NCBI GenBank assembly: GCA_024709505.1
Contig: JANJWP010000014.1
Span: 1-64,000 of the forward strand
Reading direction: 5' to 3'
Length of the DNA stretch: 64,000 bases
Origin: Candidatus Altimarinota bacterium
GTDB taxonomy: Bacteria; Patescibacteriota; Gracilibacteria; BD1-5; UBA2023
Part shown: positions 1 through 9,165 of the stretch, piece by piece
How the letters are laid out: the number at the start of each line of letters is the position of its first letter
Position numbering within the stretch: position 1 is the stretch's first letter
Translations under genes and position numbers: made by a program
Notes under the pieces: model-generated
The model's input: the letters and a program-made list of their open reading frames with translations, nothing else
Databases searched by the model: none
What the model was told of the DNA's origin: nothing

Positions 1-1
1 T

Positions 2-1216
2 CCCCAGCAGTACAAGCAGCTTCTCATGGTGGGCGGCGTGGACAAATACTTCCAGATCGCGCCGTGCTTCCGCGACGAAGATCCGCGCGCCGACCGCCAC
101 TCCTGCGAGTTCTACCAGATCGACTGCGAAATGAGCTTCGTCGAGGAAAGGGACGTGCAAAACGTCGCCGAACGCTTTGCCCAAGACCTTATTAAGCACA
201 TGGCTCCGCACAAGCGGGTCAAGCTCGACCTGAACGGAAAGTTCTTCCGCATGACGCATACCGAAGCGATGGATAACTATGGTTCCGACAAGCCGGACTT
301 GCGGTTCGATATGAAGTTCGCCGATCTTACCGAAGATTTCCGTAATTCCGGATTCTCGGTATTCGCGAACGCCGTGGCCGAGGGCGGAGTCGTTAAGGCG
401 ATGAAGTTCACCCGCCCGAACCTTGAGCCCGGCGCTTCTCCGATGAGCCGATCCGAAATCGACGACATTACCGCGGTAGCCCAGGCCGAAGGCGCCAAGG
501 GGCTTGCCTACATCATCTACGAAGAAGCCGGACCCCGTTCGCCGATTCTCAAGTTCTTTACGGGCAACGAACTTTCCGCCATCGAAGCCAAACTCGCGCC
601 CAAAGTGGGCGACATGGTCTTCTTTTGAGGCGCCGACCGCAAGCTCGTCAACAAGGTTCTCGGCAAGGTCCGCCTCGCACTCCGCGACAAGTACGATCTC
701 GTGGACAAGGACGAACTCTGCTTCGCGTGGGTGACCGATTTTCCGATGTACGAACAGAAAGACGACGGTTCTTACGACTTTGAGCATAACCCGTTCTCCA
801 TGCCCCACGGCGGCGTCGCGGCGTTTGAAGGCGGCAAGGACCCCTTGGATATTTATGGCATGCAGTACGACCTCGCCTGCAACGGCTACGAAATCCTCTC
901 GGGCTCGATCCGTAACCACGACATCAAGGCGCTCGTAAAGGGATTCGAAATCGTCGGCAAGGGCGAGGCCGAAGTGAAGGCCAAGTTCGGCGCGATGTAC
1001 GAAGCCTTCCAATACGGCGTTCCGCCGCACGGAGGATTCGCCTTCGGGTTCGACCGCCTCATGATGATCCTCTGCGAAGAACCGAACATCCGCGAAGTCT
1101 ACGCCTTCCCCAAGTCGGGCAAGGCCGAAGACGCGATGATGAACGCTCCGAGCGAGGTCGATGAGGCGCAGCTTCGCGAACTCCACGTGAAGGTGCGCGA
1201 GCATCACGGAAAATAA
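2..1216 (+). CDS. aspS: Aspartyl-tRNA synthetase (5' partial)
   Basis: Class II aminoacyl-tRNA synthetase that charges tRNA-Asp (or tRNA-Asp/Asn; gatA is also in this window). The gene enters from the left edge, so the anticodon-binding domain and motif 1 are missing. Visible are motif 2 (FRDEDPRADRHSCEFYQID), the GAD insertion domain in the middle, and motif 3 near the end (GFAFGFDRLMMIL). One in-frame TGA (626-628) sits in VFF-x-GADRKLVN, where family members have a short glycine-containing turn; it is read as Gly. The true stop is TAA at 1214-1216, just before a strong terminator. A standard-code reading would split the gene in two. Confidence 0.95.
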
Positions 1217-1220
1217 AAGA

Positions 1221-1246
1221 ACCCCCCGGAAATTCCGGGGGGTTTC
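1221..1246. terminator. Bidirectional rho-independent terminator
   Basis: A 10-11 bp GC-rich stem (ACCCCCCGGAA / TTCCGGGGGGT) with a one-base loop. Plus side is followed by TTTCG, minus side by TTCTTTT, so it can end both aspS and the convergent small gene at 1272-1619. Confidence 0.85.
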
Positions 1247-1271
1247 GTTGCGGATGTCGAAAAGGAGTTTT

Positions 1272-1619
1272 TCAACCCTTCGCGATCAATTTGAGTCGGC
1301 TTTCGGATGTTTCGGGCGTCGCTTTGGAAAATGGCGCGCCAACTCCCATGAATCCCGAGAACCAAGCGTTCCAGAATGCCCTGGAACCTTCCTCCCACGC
1401 CTTCGAGAGGGCGATTCCGGTGCCGGCCGAATGAACCCACTGCTTTGAAAAATCGTTCCAACATTGCGTCGAGAGCTCTTCGGCATGCCGGATGGTTGAT
1501 TTCATTCGAAATTCCGAATCGGACATTTTAGCGCTGATTTCGACGACTCCGGCGAGATGCCGGTGGTACATGGAAGAGTGGTGCCGGGTAAAATCGGGAA
1601 AGAACAGTTTCGCGACCAT
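1272..1619 (-). CDS. Small phasin-like protein; apparent end is TGA
   Basis: A 115-codon reading frame with codon use like its neighbours, a good Shine-Dalgarno (AGGGAG, about 7 bases before ATG) and its own promoter. The Ala/Ser-rich helical middle with two Trp-rich stretches (FWNAWFSGF) loosely resembles phasin-family granule-associated proteins; that match is weak and made by eye. The oddity is its end: the frame reaches TGA (1272-1274) about 25 bases before the terminator and there is no TAA or TAG before the hairpin. Under code 25 it would run on antisense through aspS to about position 558. I give the boundary at the TGA; whether UGA, a non-stop mRNA or a lost stop ends this gene cannot be decided here. 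Confidence 0.6.
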   Translation of the reverse strand: MVAKLFFPDFTRHHSSMYHRHLAGVVEISAKMSDSEFRMKSTIRHAEELSTQCWNDFSKQWVHSAGTGIALSKAWEEGSRAFWNAWFSGFMGVGAPFSKATPETSESRLKLIAKG

Positions 1620-1658
1620 GACGGTTTCTCCCTTGGTGTTGGTTTGAATTTGCCTTTC

Positions 1659-1687
1659 AATAATGCTTTCGAAGCATTCGATGTCAA
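1659..1687 (-). promoter_or_regulatory. Promoter of the phasin-like gene with inverted repeat in the spacer
   Basis: On the minus strand: TTGACA (1687-1682), 17-base spacer, ATTATT (1664-1659). The spacer holds a perfect inverted repeat AATGCTT-TCG-AAGCATT (1662-1678) that could bind a repressor. Confidence 0.6.
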
Positions 1688-1716
1688 GCGATTCTCCATT
1701 CTCGTTCCCGGGCCTT

Positions 1717-1762
1717 TTGACAAAGTCCTCGACGGTGGCTATAGTTAGGCACGCATCCTAAC
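1717..1762 (+). promoter_or_regulatory. Strong promoter and operator-like repeat of the cyclase operon
   Basis: TTGACA (1717-1722), 17 bases, TATAGT (1740-1745). An inverted repeat GTTAGG-N7-CCTAAC (1744-1762) covers the expected start of transcription, a typical operator position. It lies back to back with the promoter of the phasin-like gene. Confidence 0.7.
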
Positions 1763-1771
1763 GCTTCTCCC

Positions 1772-1909
1772 ATGGCACCGAGAGCCCCGCTCGAAGACGA
1801 AGACCTCGCCAACGCCGAGTCTTCCTCGGCATCTTTTCCGCGAAGGGGGCGAAAACCTTCCGGAACCGATTTCGGTACCGCAAAAACCGAAAGTAAGAAA
1901 AACGTCTAG
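1772..1909 (+). CDS. Small hypothetical protein upstream of the cyclase
   Basis: A 45-codon frame from ATG to TAG, the first open frame behind the strong promoter and ending two bases before the cyclase start. The product would be a short charged peptide (MAPRAPLEDEDLANAES at the start, Lys-rich end) without a membrane segment. I recognise no family. It may be a real small protein or a leader peptide that couples translation to the cyclase gene. Confidence 0.4.
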   Translation: MAPRAPLEDEDLANAESSSASFPRRGRKPSGTDFGTAKTESKKNV

Positions 1910-1911
1910 CC

Positions 1912-3978
1912 ATGCGGTTCCGGATGCCGTTTCGGACCGTGCCCGTTCTCGTCGCCGCCATCGCGGCGGGAACGTTCTTCCTTTCGCCCGCGAGCGATTT
2001 TTTTGATCTCGCGTTTTACGATGCCGTGGCTACCGCCTCGGTAAAAAACGATGCGCGCGACGAGAACGTCCCCCCATATTCGAAAATCGTTCTCGTTACC
2101 GTTGATGACGCGACGGTCGAACGCTATGGCAACCAGGCGTTTTGGACGCGGACCCGTTATCGCCAACTGCTTGACCGACTCGAGCTCGAATCGCCGAAGG
2201 CGGTCTATTTCGACTACTTCTTTTCCGAGAAGACCAAACCCGAAACCGTCGATTGGGACCTTCTTGCCGAAGTGGGAAACCTTGGCGAAGATTTTTTGGA
2301 CGACCTGTTTTCCGCCTATGACCGGGCTTTGAAATCCAAGAATTTCATCTCGGAAATCGACTACGACTTCGCCCGTGCCATCAAAAGATACGGCAACGTG
2401 TTTCTTCCCGCGCTTATCCGCCGCGACGTCGTTCCTTCCGAAACCGTCACCGCTCCTTTGGAAATTTTCACGAGGCATGCCCGCATCGGATTCGCGAATT
2501 CGTTTCCCGATTCCGACGGCGTCGAACGCCGCGTAAAACTTTGATGGGAGGGGATGGATTCGGTGGCGGCCTTGCTTGCCCGGGAGATTTCGCCGGAACT
2601 TTCTTTTGTAGGGAACGATGACGTGATGGTCCGCTTCGCGTCAACGCCCTATGGCGAAACGTTTGCGAAAATCCCCTTCGAATTTGCCTACAACGGCCGA
2701 ATGGAAACCGACGAGGGCGTTCCGGTATCGCTCTCCGGAGCGGTGGTAATCGTCGGGGATTATTCCGAAAATTCCTGAGACCTCCACGCCGTTCCTACTG
2801 GCGATGGCGCCCTCATGAGCGGGATGGAAGTCATCGCGCATGCCGTAAGGAGCCTTTCCGAAAAGGATTTTCTCGTCCCATACGGAAAGGACATCGTCGC
2901 CCTTTCCGCTCTCTCGGCATTCGTTTTGGTAACGCTCGCGTTTTTTCCGGGGGGTTCCGTTTTGGCGGCGTCCATCCTTTCGGCATTCGTTTTCGTTCTC
3001 CCTTTTGTTTTCGCGTGGAAGGGGTACGGAGTCGGAGTTTGGTTTCCTCCTTCTTCGGCGGCTTTCGCGGTGCTTTCGGCCGCTTTGTCCGGGTGGTACG
3101 TCGTATATCGCTCAAACCGCGCGGAAAAAGACCGAATCCGAAAAATGTTCTCAAGGTACGTCGATCCTTCGGTCGTCGAGGTTTTGACGAAAGGGGGAAC
3201 CGCCCCGAACCCCGAAGGCGAACTTCGCGAAGTGAGCGTGCTTTTTGCGGATGTCGAAGGCTTTACCACCGCAAGCGAATCGCTTTCGCCCACCGAATCC
3301 GTCGCGAGGCTCAACGTCCTCTTTTCCAAGGTGAACTCCGCGATTTTCGCCACCCGCTGAGCCATCAACAAATACATCGGCGATGCGGTCATGGCATACT
3401 GGGGCGCGCCGGTTTTTTATCCCGACCATGCTTCTTCGGCTTGCGACGCTGCGCTTTTAATGCTGGATTCCACCGCTTCCGACGCCCAATCAGGATTAGC
3501 TTTGAGAATTGGCATCGCCACCGGGGAAGTCCTCGTTGGCAACGTGGGCGACGAGCGTTTTTCGGATTTTACCGTCATGGGCGACCGGGTGAATTTCGCG
3601 TCCCGGTTGGAAGGACTTACCCGAAAATACGGCGCCCGGATACTCGTGAGCGAAAAAACGTCCGTCGCCGCTTCGAAGACCCACGTTTTCCGCGAAATCG
3701 ACCGGGTGCGGGTAAAAGGGAAAACCGTTCCCGAGCGGATATTCGAACTTTTGGGAGATCGGAAATCCACAAAAGAAGAAACGCGAAAAAACGCGAAACG
3801 GTTCGCCCGGGCGCTTGCCCTGTATCGCAGGGGCGATTTCGAAAGCGCGGGCCGCGAATTCCGGTTCCTCTCCGAGTCGGGCGATCCGATTGCCGGCGCT
3901 TTCGTCGTCCGCATGGCCGAATGGAACGGAAAACCCCCAGAAGGGTTTGATGGAACCTATTTCTTCGACTCGAAGTAA
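1912..3978 (+). CDS. CHASE2-domain class III adenylate/guanylate cyclase
   Basis: Membrane receptor cyclase of 688 residues that makes a cyclic nucleotide from ATP or GTP. Residues about 10-30 are an N-terminal membrane segment, followed by an extracytoplasmic CHASE2 sensor domain (starting DLAFYDA), then three hydrophobic segments at about 325-400 and the class III catalytic domain from about 440. Metal-binding aspartates are visible in VLFADVEGFT and KYIGDAVMAYW; the later core has GDRVNFASRLEG. Three in-frame TGA codons are bridged; the third reads R-G-A-I-N-K-Y-I-G-D, matching the GG-T-I-DKYIGD consensus of the family, so it is Gly. Substrate (ATP or GTP) cannot be told with certainty. 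Ends at TAA, followed by a terminator. Confidence 0.9.
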
Positions 3979-4008
3979 AACGCCCCGGAATCCTTTTTCG
4001 GTCCGTCG

Positions 4009-4028
4009 GACGGCAAGAGCCGTCTTTT
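4009..4028 (+). terminator. Rho-independent terminator after the cyclase
   Basis: GACGGC-AAGA-GCCGTC followed by TTTT. Confidence 0.75.
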
Positions 4029-4059
4029 AGTCCGCGTTTTTCAAAACCGGCCTTTTCGG

Positions 4060-4065
4060 TATACT
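4060..4065 (+). promoter_or_regulatory. -10 box of pth, probably leaderless
   Basis: TATACT ends seven bases before the ATG of pth, so transcription should start at or next to the start codon. No good -35 box is seen; TTTTTC (4037-4042) is at the right distance. Confidence 0.6.
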
Positions 4066-4072
4066 CCCTTCC

Positions 4073-4612
4073 ATGAAACTCATCGTCTGACTCTGAAATC
4101 CCGGAAACGAATACCGTCTCACGCGCCATAACGTGGGATTTTTAGCCGTCGAATCCTTCGCCAAGGCGAACGCCTTTTCCGATTTCGAAGACGCGCCGAA
4201 GTTCAAGGGGCTTTTGTCTCAGGGGACGATCGCGGGAGATAGGGTGTTCGTTTTGAAGCCGCTCACGTACATGAACCTCTCGGGCGATTCCGTGTCGGCG
4301 TTCGCCGGATTCTACAAGCTCGACCCCACGCGCGACCTTCTCGTCGTATCCGACGACGTCGATATGGAATTCTCGAAACTCCGCCTCCGCGAAAAAGGAT
4401 CTTCGGGCGGGCAAAACGGACTCAAATCGATTGCCTCGCGGCTTTGAACCGAAGAATTCTCGCGGCTCAAGATCGGCATCGGCCGAGACCGGCGGTTCGA
4501 AACCGCTGATTGGGTGCTTTCCAAATTCAAGGGCGAAGAGCTCGAAGAACTCGAAAAAACCGTTTTCATTGAGGTGGGGGAAAAGATTTCGGAGTGGATA
4601 GGGAAGCCATAG
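4073..4612 (+). CDS. pth: Peptidyl-tRNA hydrolase
   Basis: Releases tRNA from prematurely dropped peptidyl-tRNA. The 179-residue product starts MKLIV-G-L-G-NPGNEY, and both glycines of the invariant GLGNPG motif are written TGA (4088-4090 and 4094-4096); this is the clearest single proof of UGA=Gly in the window. The catalytic His is in TRHNVGF, and MNLSG, the DDVD stretch and GGQNGL follow as in the family. A third TGA (4445-4447) lies in RLG-TEEFSRLKIGIGR. Length is close to the usual 185-195. Ends at TAG. With the standard code most of the N-terminus would be lost. Confidence 0.97.
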
Positions 4613-4667
4613 AATTTCGAATTTCCCGATTCCCGGATATACTCCGCCAATTCTCCCGTTTTTCTCC

Positions 4668-5978
4668 ATGTCCAAAAAATACGAACTCCTCTTTCCCGCC
4701 GGAAATTTTGAGAAAATGAAGTACGCCATCGCCTACGGCGCCGACGCGGTCTATTGCGGGGTACCGATGTTTTCGCTTCGGGCCCGGGAAAACCAATTTA
4801 CCTGGGAAACCCTCGCCGAAGCGGTCGAATATTGCCATTCGCGCGGCGTAAAAATCTATTTTACGGCGAATATCTACGCTCACAACGTCAAAATCAAGCC
4901 GTTCATGGCCGCGTTCGAAAAAATGCAGGCCCTGAAACCCGACGCCTACATCATGAGCGATCCGGGGCTTATTTCGCTCGTGCGCGAAAAATTTCCCGAA
5001 GCCGAAATCCATCTCTCGGTCCAAGCCAACAACACCAACTGGGCACAGGTGAAATTCTGGCAGAAAATCGGCATCACCCGTATCATTCTCTCGCGAGAAC
5101 TCTCGCTTCGCGAAGTGCGTGAAATCCGCGAGAACTGCCCCGATATCGAACTCGAATTTTTCGTCCACGGCGCCATCTGCATGGCGTATTCGGGACGATG
5201 CCTCCTCTCCAATTACTTCTCGCACCGCGATCCCAATCAAGGAACCTGCTCGCATTCGTGCCGCTGGGAATACAAGGTATTCAAAAAGGACGCCTCCGAA
5301 GAAGAGCTCTACGATTCCACCGGACGCCCCGAAGACTACGTGCCGCTCAAAGGCGAATTCTATTTGGAGGAAACCGAACGTCCGGGCGAGATGCTCCCCA
5401 TCGACGAGGACGAGCATGGAACCTACATCATGAACAGCCGGGACATCTGCCTTCTGTCCTACCTTCCCGAACTCGCCGAAGCGGGCATAATCAGTTTTAA
5501 GATCGAAGGCCGCTCCAAGACCGTCAATTACCTTGCGGGCGTTGGCAAGGCCTACCGCGCCGCGATGGACGCACTCGAAAAAGGCGAACCCTACGACATG
5601 GAAAAACTCTCCCGCGAAGTCTTCGCGATTTCCAACCGCGGTTACACCCCCGGATTCCTCGTGGGGAATCCGGGCGAGAAGGGCATTTGGTTCGAAAAGA
5701 ACGGCGAAATCAAGGAAGAGGAATTCATTGGCATCGTCCGTGGATACGACGCCTCCTCCGGACTGGCCCGAATCGAAGTGAAGAACCGATTTGACGTTTG
5801 AGATACCGTTCGCATAATCAACCCGAAAGACGACTTCGAATTCGTGCTTGAAAAGATTGTCGGACCGGAAGGAGATGAGAAGTCCTGCGCCCACGGCGGA
5901 AGCTTCGACGTCGATATCAAGGTTCCGAAGGATCCGGGAGAATTCGCGCTCGTTCGGAAAATGCCCGTTCCCCGTTAG
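4668..5978 (+). CDS. trhP: U32-family tRNA hydroxylation protein TrhP/YegQ
   Basis: A 436-residue member of the peptidase U32 family. Its bacterial relatives (YegQ/TrhP) take part in prephenate-dependent 5-hydroxyuridine formation at tRNA position 34. Seen in order: ELLFPAGN and GADAVYCG near the start, the U32 core with HLSVQANNTN, the cysteine signature around FVHGAICMAYSGRCLLS and GTCSHSCRW, and FKIEGR. One TGA (5799-5801, Gly) precedes the C-terminal beta domain, which ends at TAG. A -10 box TATACT (4638-4643) lies 24 bases upstream of ATG. With elp3 and pth it adds to a tRNA-maintenance theme in the core genes. Confidence 0.9.
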
Positions 5979-5980
5979 AA

Positions 5981-6619
5981 ATGTCCGCCGTTTTAAACGC
6001 TTCGTCTCCCGGTATATCGCCATCCGCTTTCGTCTCCTCGGTTCCGGGAACTGCGAAGCAGTTTCCCGCCGTTCCCGAATCCGCGCGCCAATTGGAAAAA
6101 TCCGTGATTCGAAGGGCGGAATCGGTGCTCTCTCCGATTTTTTTCCCTGATTTTGAAAGCGAATTTCAAAAATACGCGGTTTCCGACTACTTGAACGTGT
6201 TCGCGTCAGCTCCGCAGTTCTGTTCGGTGGCAGACCGTTTGGAGTCCCTTTCGTTTCTTCGAAACATTCGTAACGCGGGCACCCCTGGCATTGCCGATTA
6301 TTTCTGCATCAAAGCTTTTTCAAACGGCGTATCAATGGACGGTCGGGCGATACGCGAATGGAATTCCCTTTCGGAAAGCGAAAGGGAATTTTGCCGGAAA
6401 GAGCTTCGAACGAGGCATTTTTCCGGCTTCGGTCCGAAAGGAGCGTCCGTCATGAGTGAAATCGACGCCCTTGCTTCGGCGTTCGAAGATCTTGTTACGG
6501 CCATATTGGAATCGGATGCTGCCGGAGAGCTCGATGACGAACTGTTTTTCTCCGCCGTCGATTCTCTCGAAGACCTCGTTTTTACCGTTGCCCAAAAACT
6601 GAAGATTCTCACGGAATAA
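5981..6619 (+). CDS. Hypothetical protein coupled to trhP
   Basis: 212 residues; ATG lies two bases after the trhP stop, so it is probably cotranslated. No signal peptide or membrane segment. The N-terminal 50 residues are Ser/Pro-rich and probably disordered; the rest is helical with acidic patches (DDELFFSAVDSLEDLV near the end). No TGA codon inside. I do not recognise a family. Ends at TAA, convergent with the efflux adaptor gene. Confidence 0.75.
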   Translation: MSAVLNASSPGISPSAFVSSVPGTAKQFPAVPESARQLEKSVIRRAESVLSPIFFPDFESEFQKYAVSDYLNVFASAPQFCSVADRLESLSFLRNIRNAGTPGIADYFCIKAFSNGVSMDGRAIREWNSLSESEREFCRKELRTRHFSGFGPKGASVMSEIDALASAFEDLVTAILESDAAGELDDELFFSAVDSLEDLVFTVAQKLKILTE

Positions 6620-6624
6620 TCCGC

Positions 6625-8580
6625 CTATTCCACCATTTGCCCTTCCGTTACGCGGTCTTTTCCTTCGGCGATGATCTTCGTTCCGGAAGAAATCCCTTCG
6701 ACGAGTATCCGACCGCCGCCACGGGCGCGAATTTTTACGGGCTTTGAAGCGGCCCTCCCCGATTCCACCACGAATACTGACGGCACGAGGTATCGGGTAA
6801 CGATGGTCGATTCCGGAATCGTCACGCCTCCTTCCGACATTCCCTCAAGATTGATCCGCACCCGTTCCCCGATTTCGACGAATCATCGCGGTATCGAGAT
6901 TTCCATCCGCCGCTTCATGGAAACGAAGGAGTCGGTTTGCGCGATCGTCATTACGGTTCCCGTAAAAGTTTTTCCGCTTCGAACCGATACCAACGCGATT
7001 TCGTCTCCCATTTCGGATTGGAATTTCGAGGCGTCGAACGAAAAGACCGCTTTTGCGGCGGAATCGTCGGAAATTTGCAGGACCGGACGTTCCGGTGAAA
7101 CCGCGTTTCCGATTTCGGCGTATTTTTCGGTGATAATGCCCGAAAACGGAGCCCGTATTTCGGAATATCCGACGCGTTCTTCCGAGAGGGCGAGTCCGGT
7201 TTCCGCTTCCCTCCGTTTCGCTCGCGCTTCGCTCTCTTTCGCTTCGGCCTCTTTGATTTTCGTTTCCATTTCGCGCTTGGCCATTTCTGACGCGGCCGCC
7301 GCTTTCCGGAAATCTTCTTCCGCGCCCGCAAGCGCCTCCTCTTTTACGCGGACGGCGATTTCGAGCGCGTCCACGTTGCGTTTTTCTTCGCCGGAAGCTA
7401 CGGTTTTCCCGCTTTTCGCGATTTCGAGCGCCGTTTCCGCGAGACGCACCGATTCCGAGAGGGTTACAAGCTGGAGTTCGCGGTTTTTTTCGAATGCGGC
7501 GATGGTCCGGCTGGTTCCGTCGATTCCGCCCCCGGCGCTCGTGAGAAGCGAGGATTCGAGATTCGAAAGAAAGGCGTCGGTCTTTTGGGAAAGTCGGTCG
7601 ATTTCGCTTCCCGGAAGCGCCGACGATTCGACCGTTTTTTCCAGCACGCTTTTGAGCGCGTGGAGCGATTCGCGTTCGAGGATGAGGGTTTGCGAAGCCC
7701 GGGAGAGGGCTTCTTGGGCGAGCGAAAGGGGGATGTCGTTTTTTCCGGCAACGTTGGCGTAGTGCCAATCATGGGTTTCGCGGTATTTCGCGTCGAATTT
7801 CCGAAATGCCGAATCCGCGATGGGAAGGCTCGCGGAATCTTTGACTCCCAGATATTCGTCATAGGCGTCGTTTCGATGGCGGTTTTCGTCGGTTATCCCG
7901 AGGATTTCGTCCATAAAATCGCGCGCCGAACGGGCGTTTACGAACGCGCCGGCAAGCGAGGCGAGCGCCGAAGATCGAAGGGACGCCTCCTGTTCTTGCA
8001 AGAGGGCGGTCGTATTTTTGAGTTGGTTTTCCGCGAGCGAAAGGGACGTTTCGGCCTGCCGGACCCGTTCGGATGCCGAAAGCGTCGAGCCGGAGAAAAC
8101 GAATTTCGAATTTTCGAGGTTTTTCCGCGCGAGTTCGAGATCGCGCTCGGCCAACCGTTTCCCAATTTCGGCGGCGGACACTTCCGCTCGGCCAACCTCG
8201 GCACGGCTTGCCGCAAGCGATTTCGTCGAATCGCCGATGGCGCGCGCCGCGCTTTCGAGGTTTGCCAAATCCATGGTGCTTCCGGCATATCCCCCAGCTG
8301 AAATTTCCGCCTCCCGATTATCGACGGTCGCAAGAAGCTGCCCTTTTTCGACCCGATCGCCAACCGTGACGAGGATTTTCGAAATTCTCCCCGGAGCCTT
8401 GAACGAAAGTTCGGCGACGTTTTCTCATCGGACGCTCGTTACGTTCCGTTCGAAATCGGCAACGGAGCCGCTTTCGGCAACGGCGAAGGATATTTTGGGT
8501 TTGGAAGTTTCTTCGGATTTTCCGCAGGAGACGAGGATTGCCGGAAACAGGACTGTAAGAAGAAGGGTTTTCGCGTTCAT
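6625..8580 (-). CDS. RND efflux periplasmic adaptor lipoprotein, unusually long
   Basis: Membrane fusion protein that links the RND pump to the outer channel or to the envelope. The start at 8580 gives a lipoprotein signal, MNAKTLLLTV...ILVSC, with lipid-bearing Cys19. After it come the first half of the lipoyl/barrel-sandwich domain (KAPGRISKILVTVGDRVEKG), then about 370 residues of Ala/Glu/Arg-rich coiled coil, the second half (YSEIRAPFSGIITEKYAEIG), a beta-barrel part and a proximal C-terminal domain. Two TGA codons (8425-8427, 6883-6885) are read as Gly. At 651 residues it is far longer than the usual 350-420, because of the coiled-coil hairpin. Last gene of the pump-tetR-adaptor cluster, 20 bases after tetR. 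Confidence 0.88.
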
Positions 8581-8600
8581 GAAAAAAAGAATGAGAACGT

Positions 8601-9125
8601 TTAGCGTTGATGGAAAAAGAGGGACGCCGTTTCGTTGACGATCCCGTCCGGAAGCGGTTCGGCGCAATCGCCCCCGCACCGTTTTTGCGCAAGCGCGTCG
8701 CAAAGCGAAAGGAAGATTTCCGATTTTTCGGGAGACCATCCGAACCGCCGCCCGAGTTCGCGGGCGCATTCTTCGGCGAGCGAATTTTTGAGCGAAGCGA
8801 TTTCGTCGCGAACGGAGCCAATCTTGCAGTAGCCCTTTTGGGAGGCTACCGAAAACAGGTTGCGGTCTTCGGAAGCCGTTTCGACGAACCTCCGGACAAT
8901 GGCTTGGCCTTCGGTTGGAAACGAATGCAAAATCGCGGACCGATGGCGGGCGAAGGAGTCGCGGAGGATTTCGACGAACATCCTTTCTTTGGAAGGGAAG
9001 TGGTAGTAAAGCGAGGCCTTTTTCATGCCGAGGGCCCCGGCGATTTCGTCCATCGAAAGGTCGGAGAATGACTTTTGGTAAAACAGGTCTTCGATCTTTC
9101 GAAGGATTTCGCTTTTTGCGGACAT
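8601..9125 (-). CDS. TetR/AcrR-family transcriptional regulator
   Basis: 174-residue repressor. The N-terminal helix-turn-helix is clear: ILRKIEDLFYQKSFSDLSMD, then EIAGALGMKKASLYYHFPSK, the TetR signature. The C-terminal ligand/dimer domain is variable and predicts no ligand. It sits between the RND pump (40 bases upstream) and the adaptor gene (20 bases downstream) on the same strand, so it is likely autoregulated with them; an operator-like repeat lies at the promoter before the pump gene. Contains no TGA; ends at TAA. Confidence 0.92.
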   Translation of the reverse strand: MSAKSEILRKIEDLFYQKSFSDLSMDEIAGALGMKKASLYYHFPSKERMFVEILRDSFARHRSAILHSFPTEGQAIVRRFVETASEDRNLFSVASQKGYCKIGSVRDEIASLKNSLAEECARELGRRFGWSPEKSEIFLSLCDALAQKRCGGDCAEPLPDGIVNETASLFFHQR

Positions 9126-9165
9126 GGGTGATTGGGGTGAGGGATATCGTTTTTTTTGGGTGGAC

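Noticed and set aside
26-1216. Widespread pseudogenes or frameshifts from interrupted genes
   Set aside because: All breaks are in-frame TGA at glycine positions across essential genes; reading TGA as Gly restores full-length proteins everywhere.
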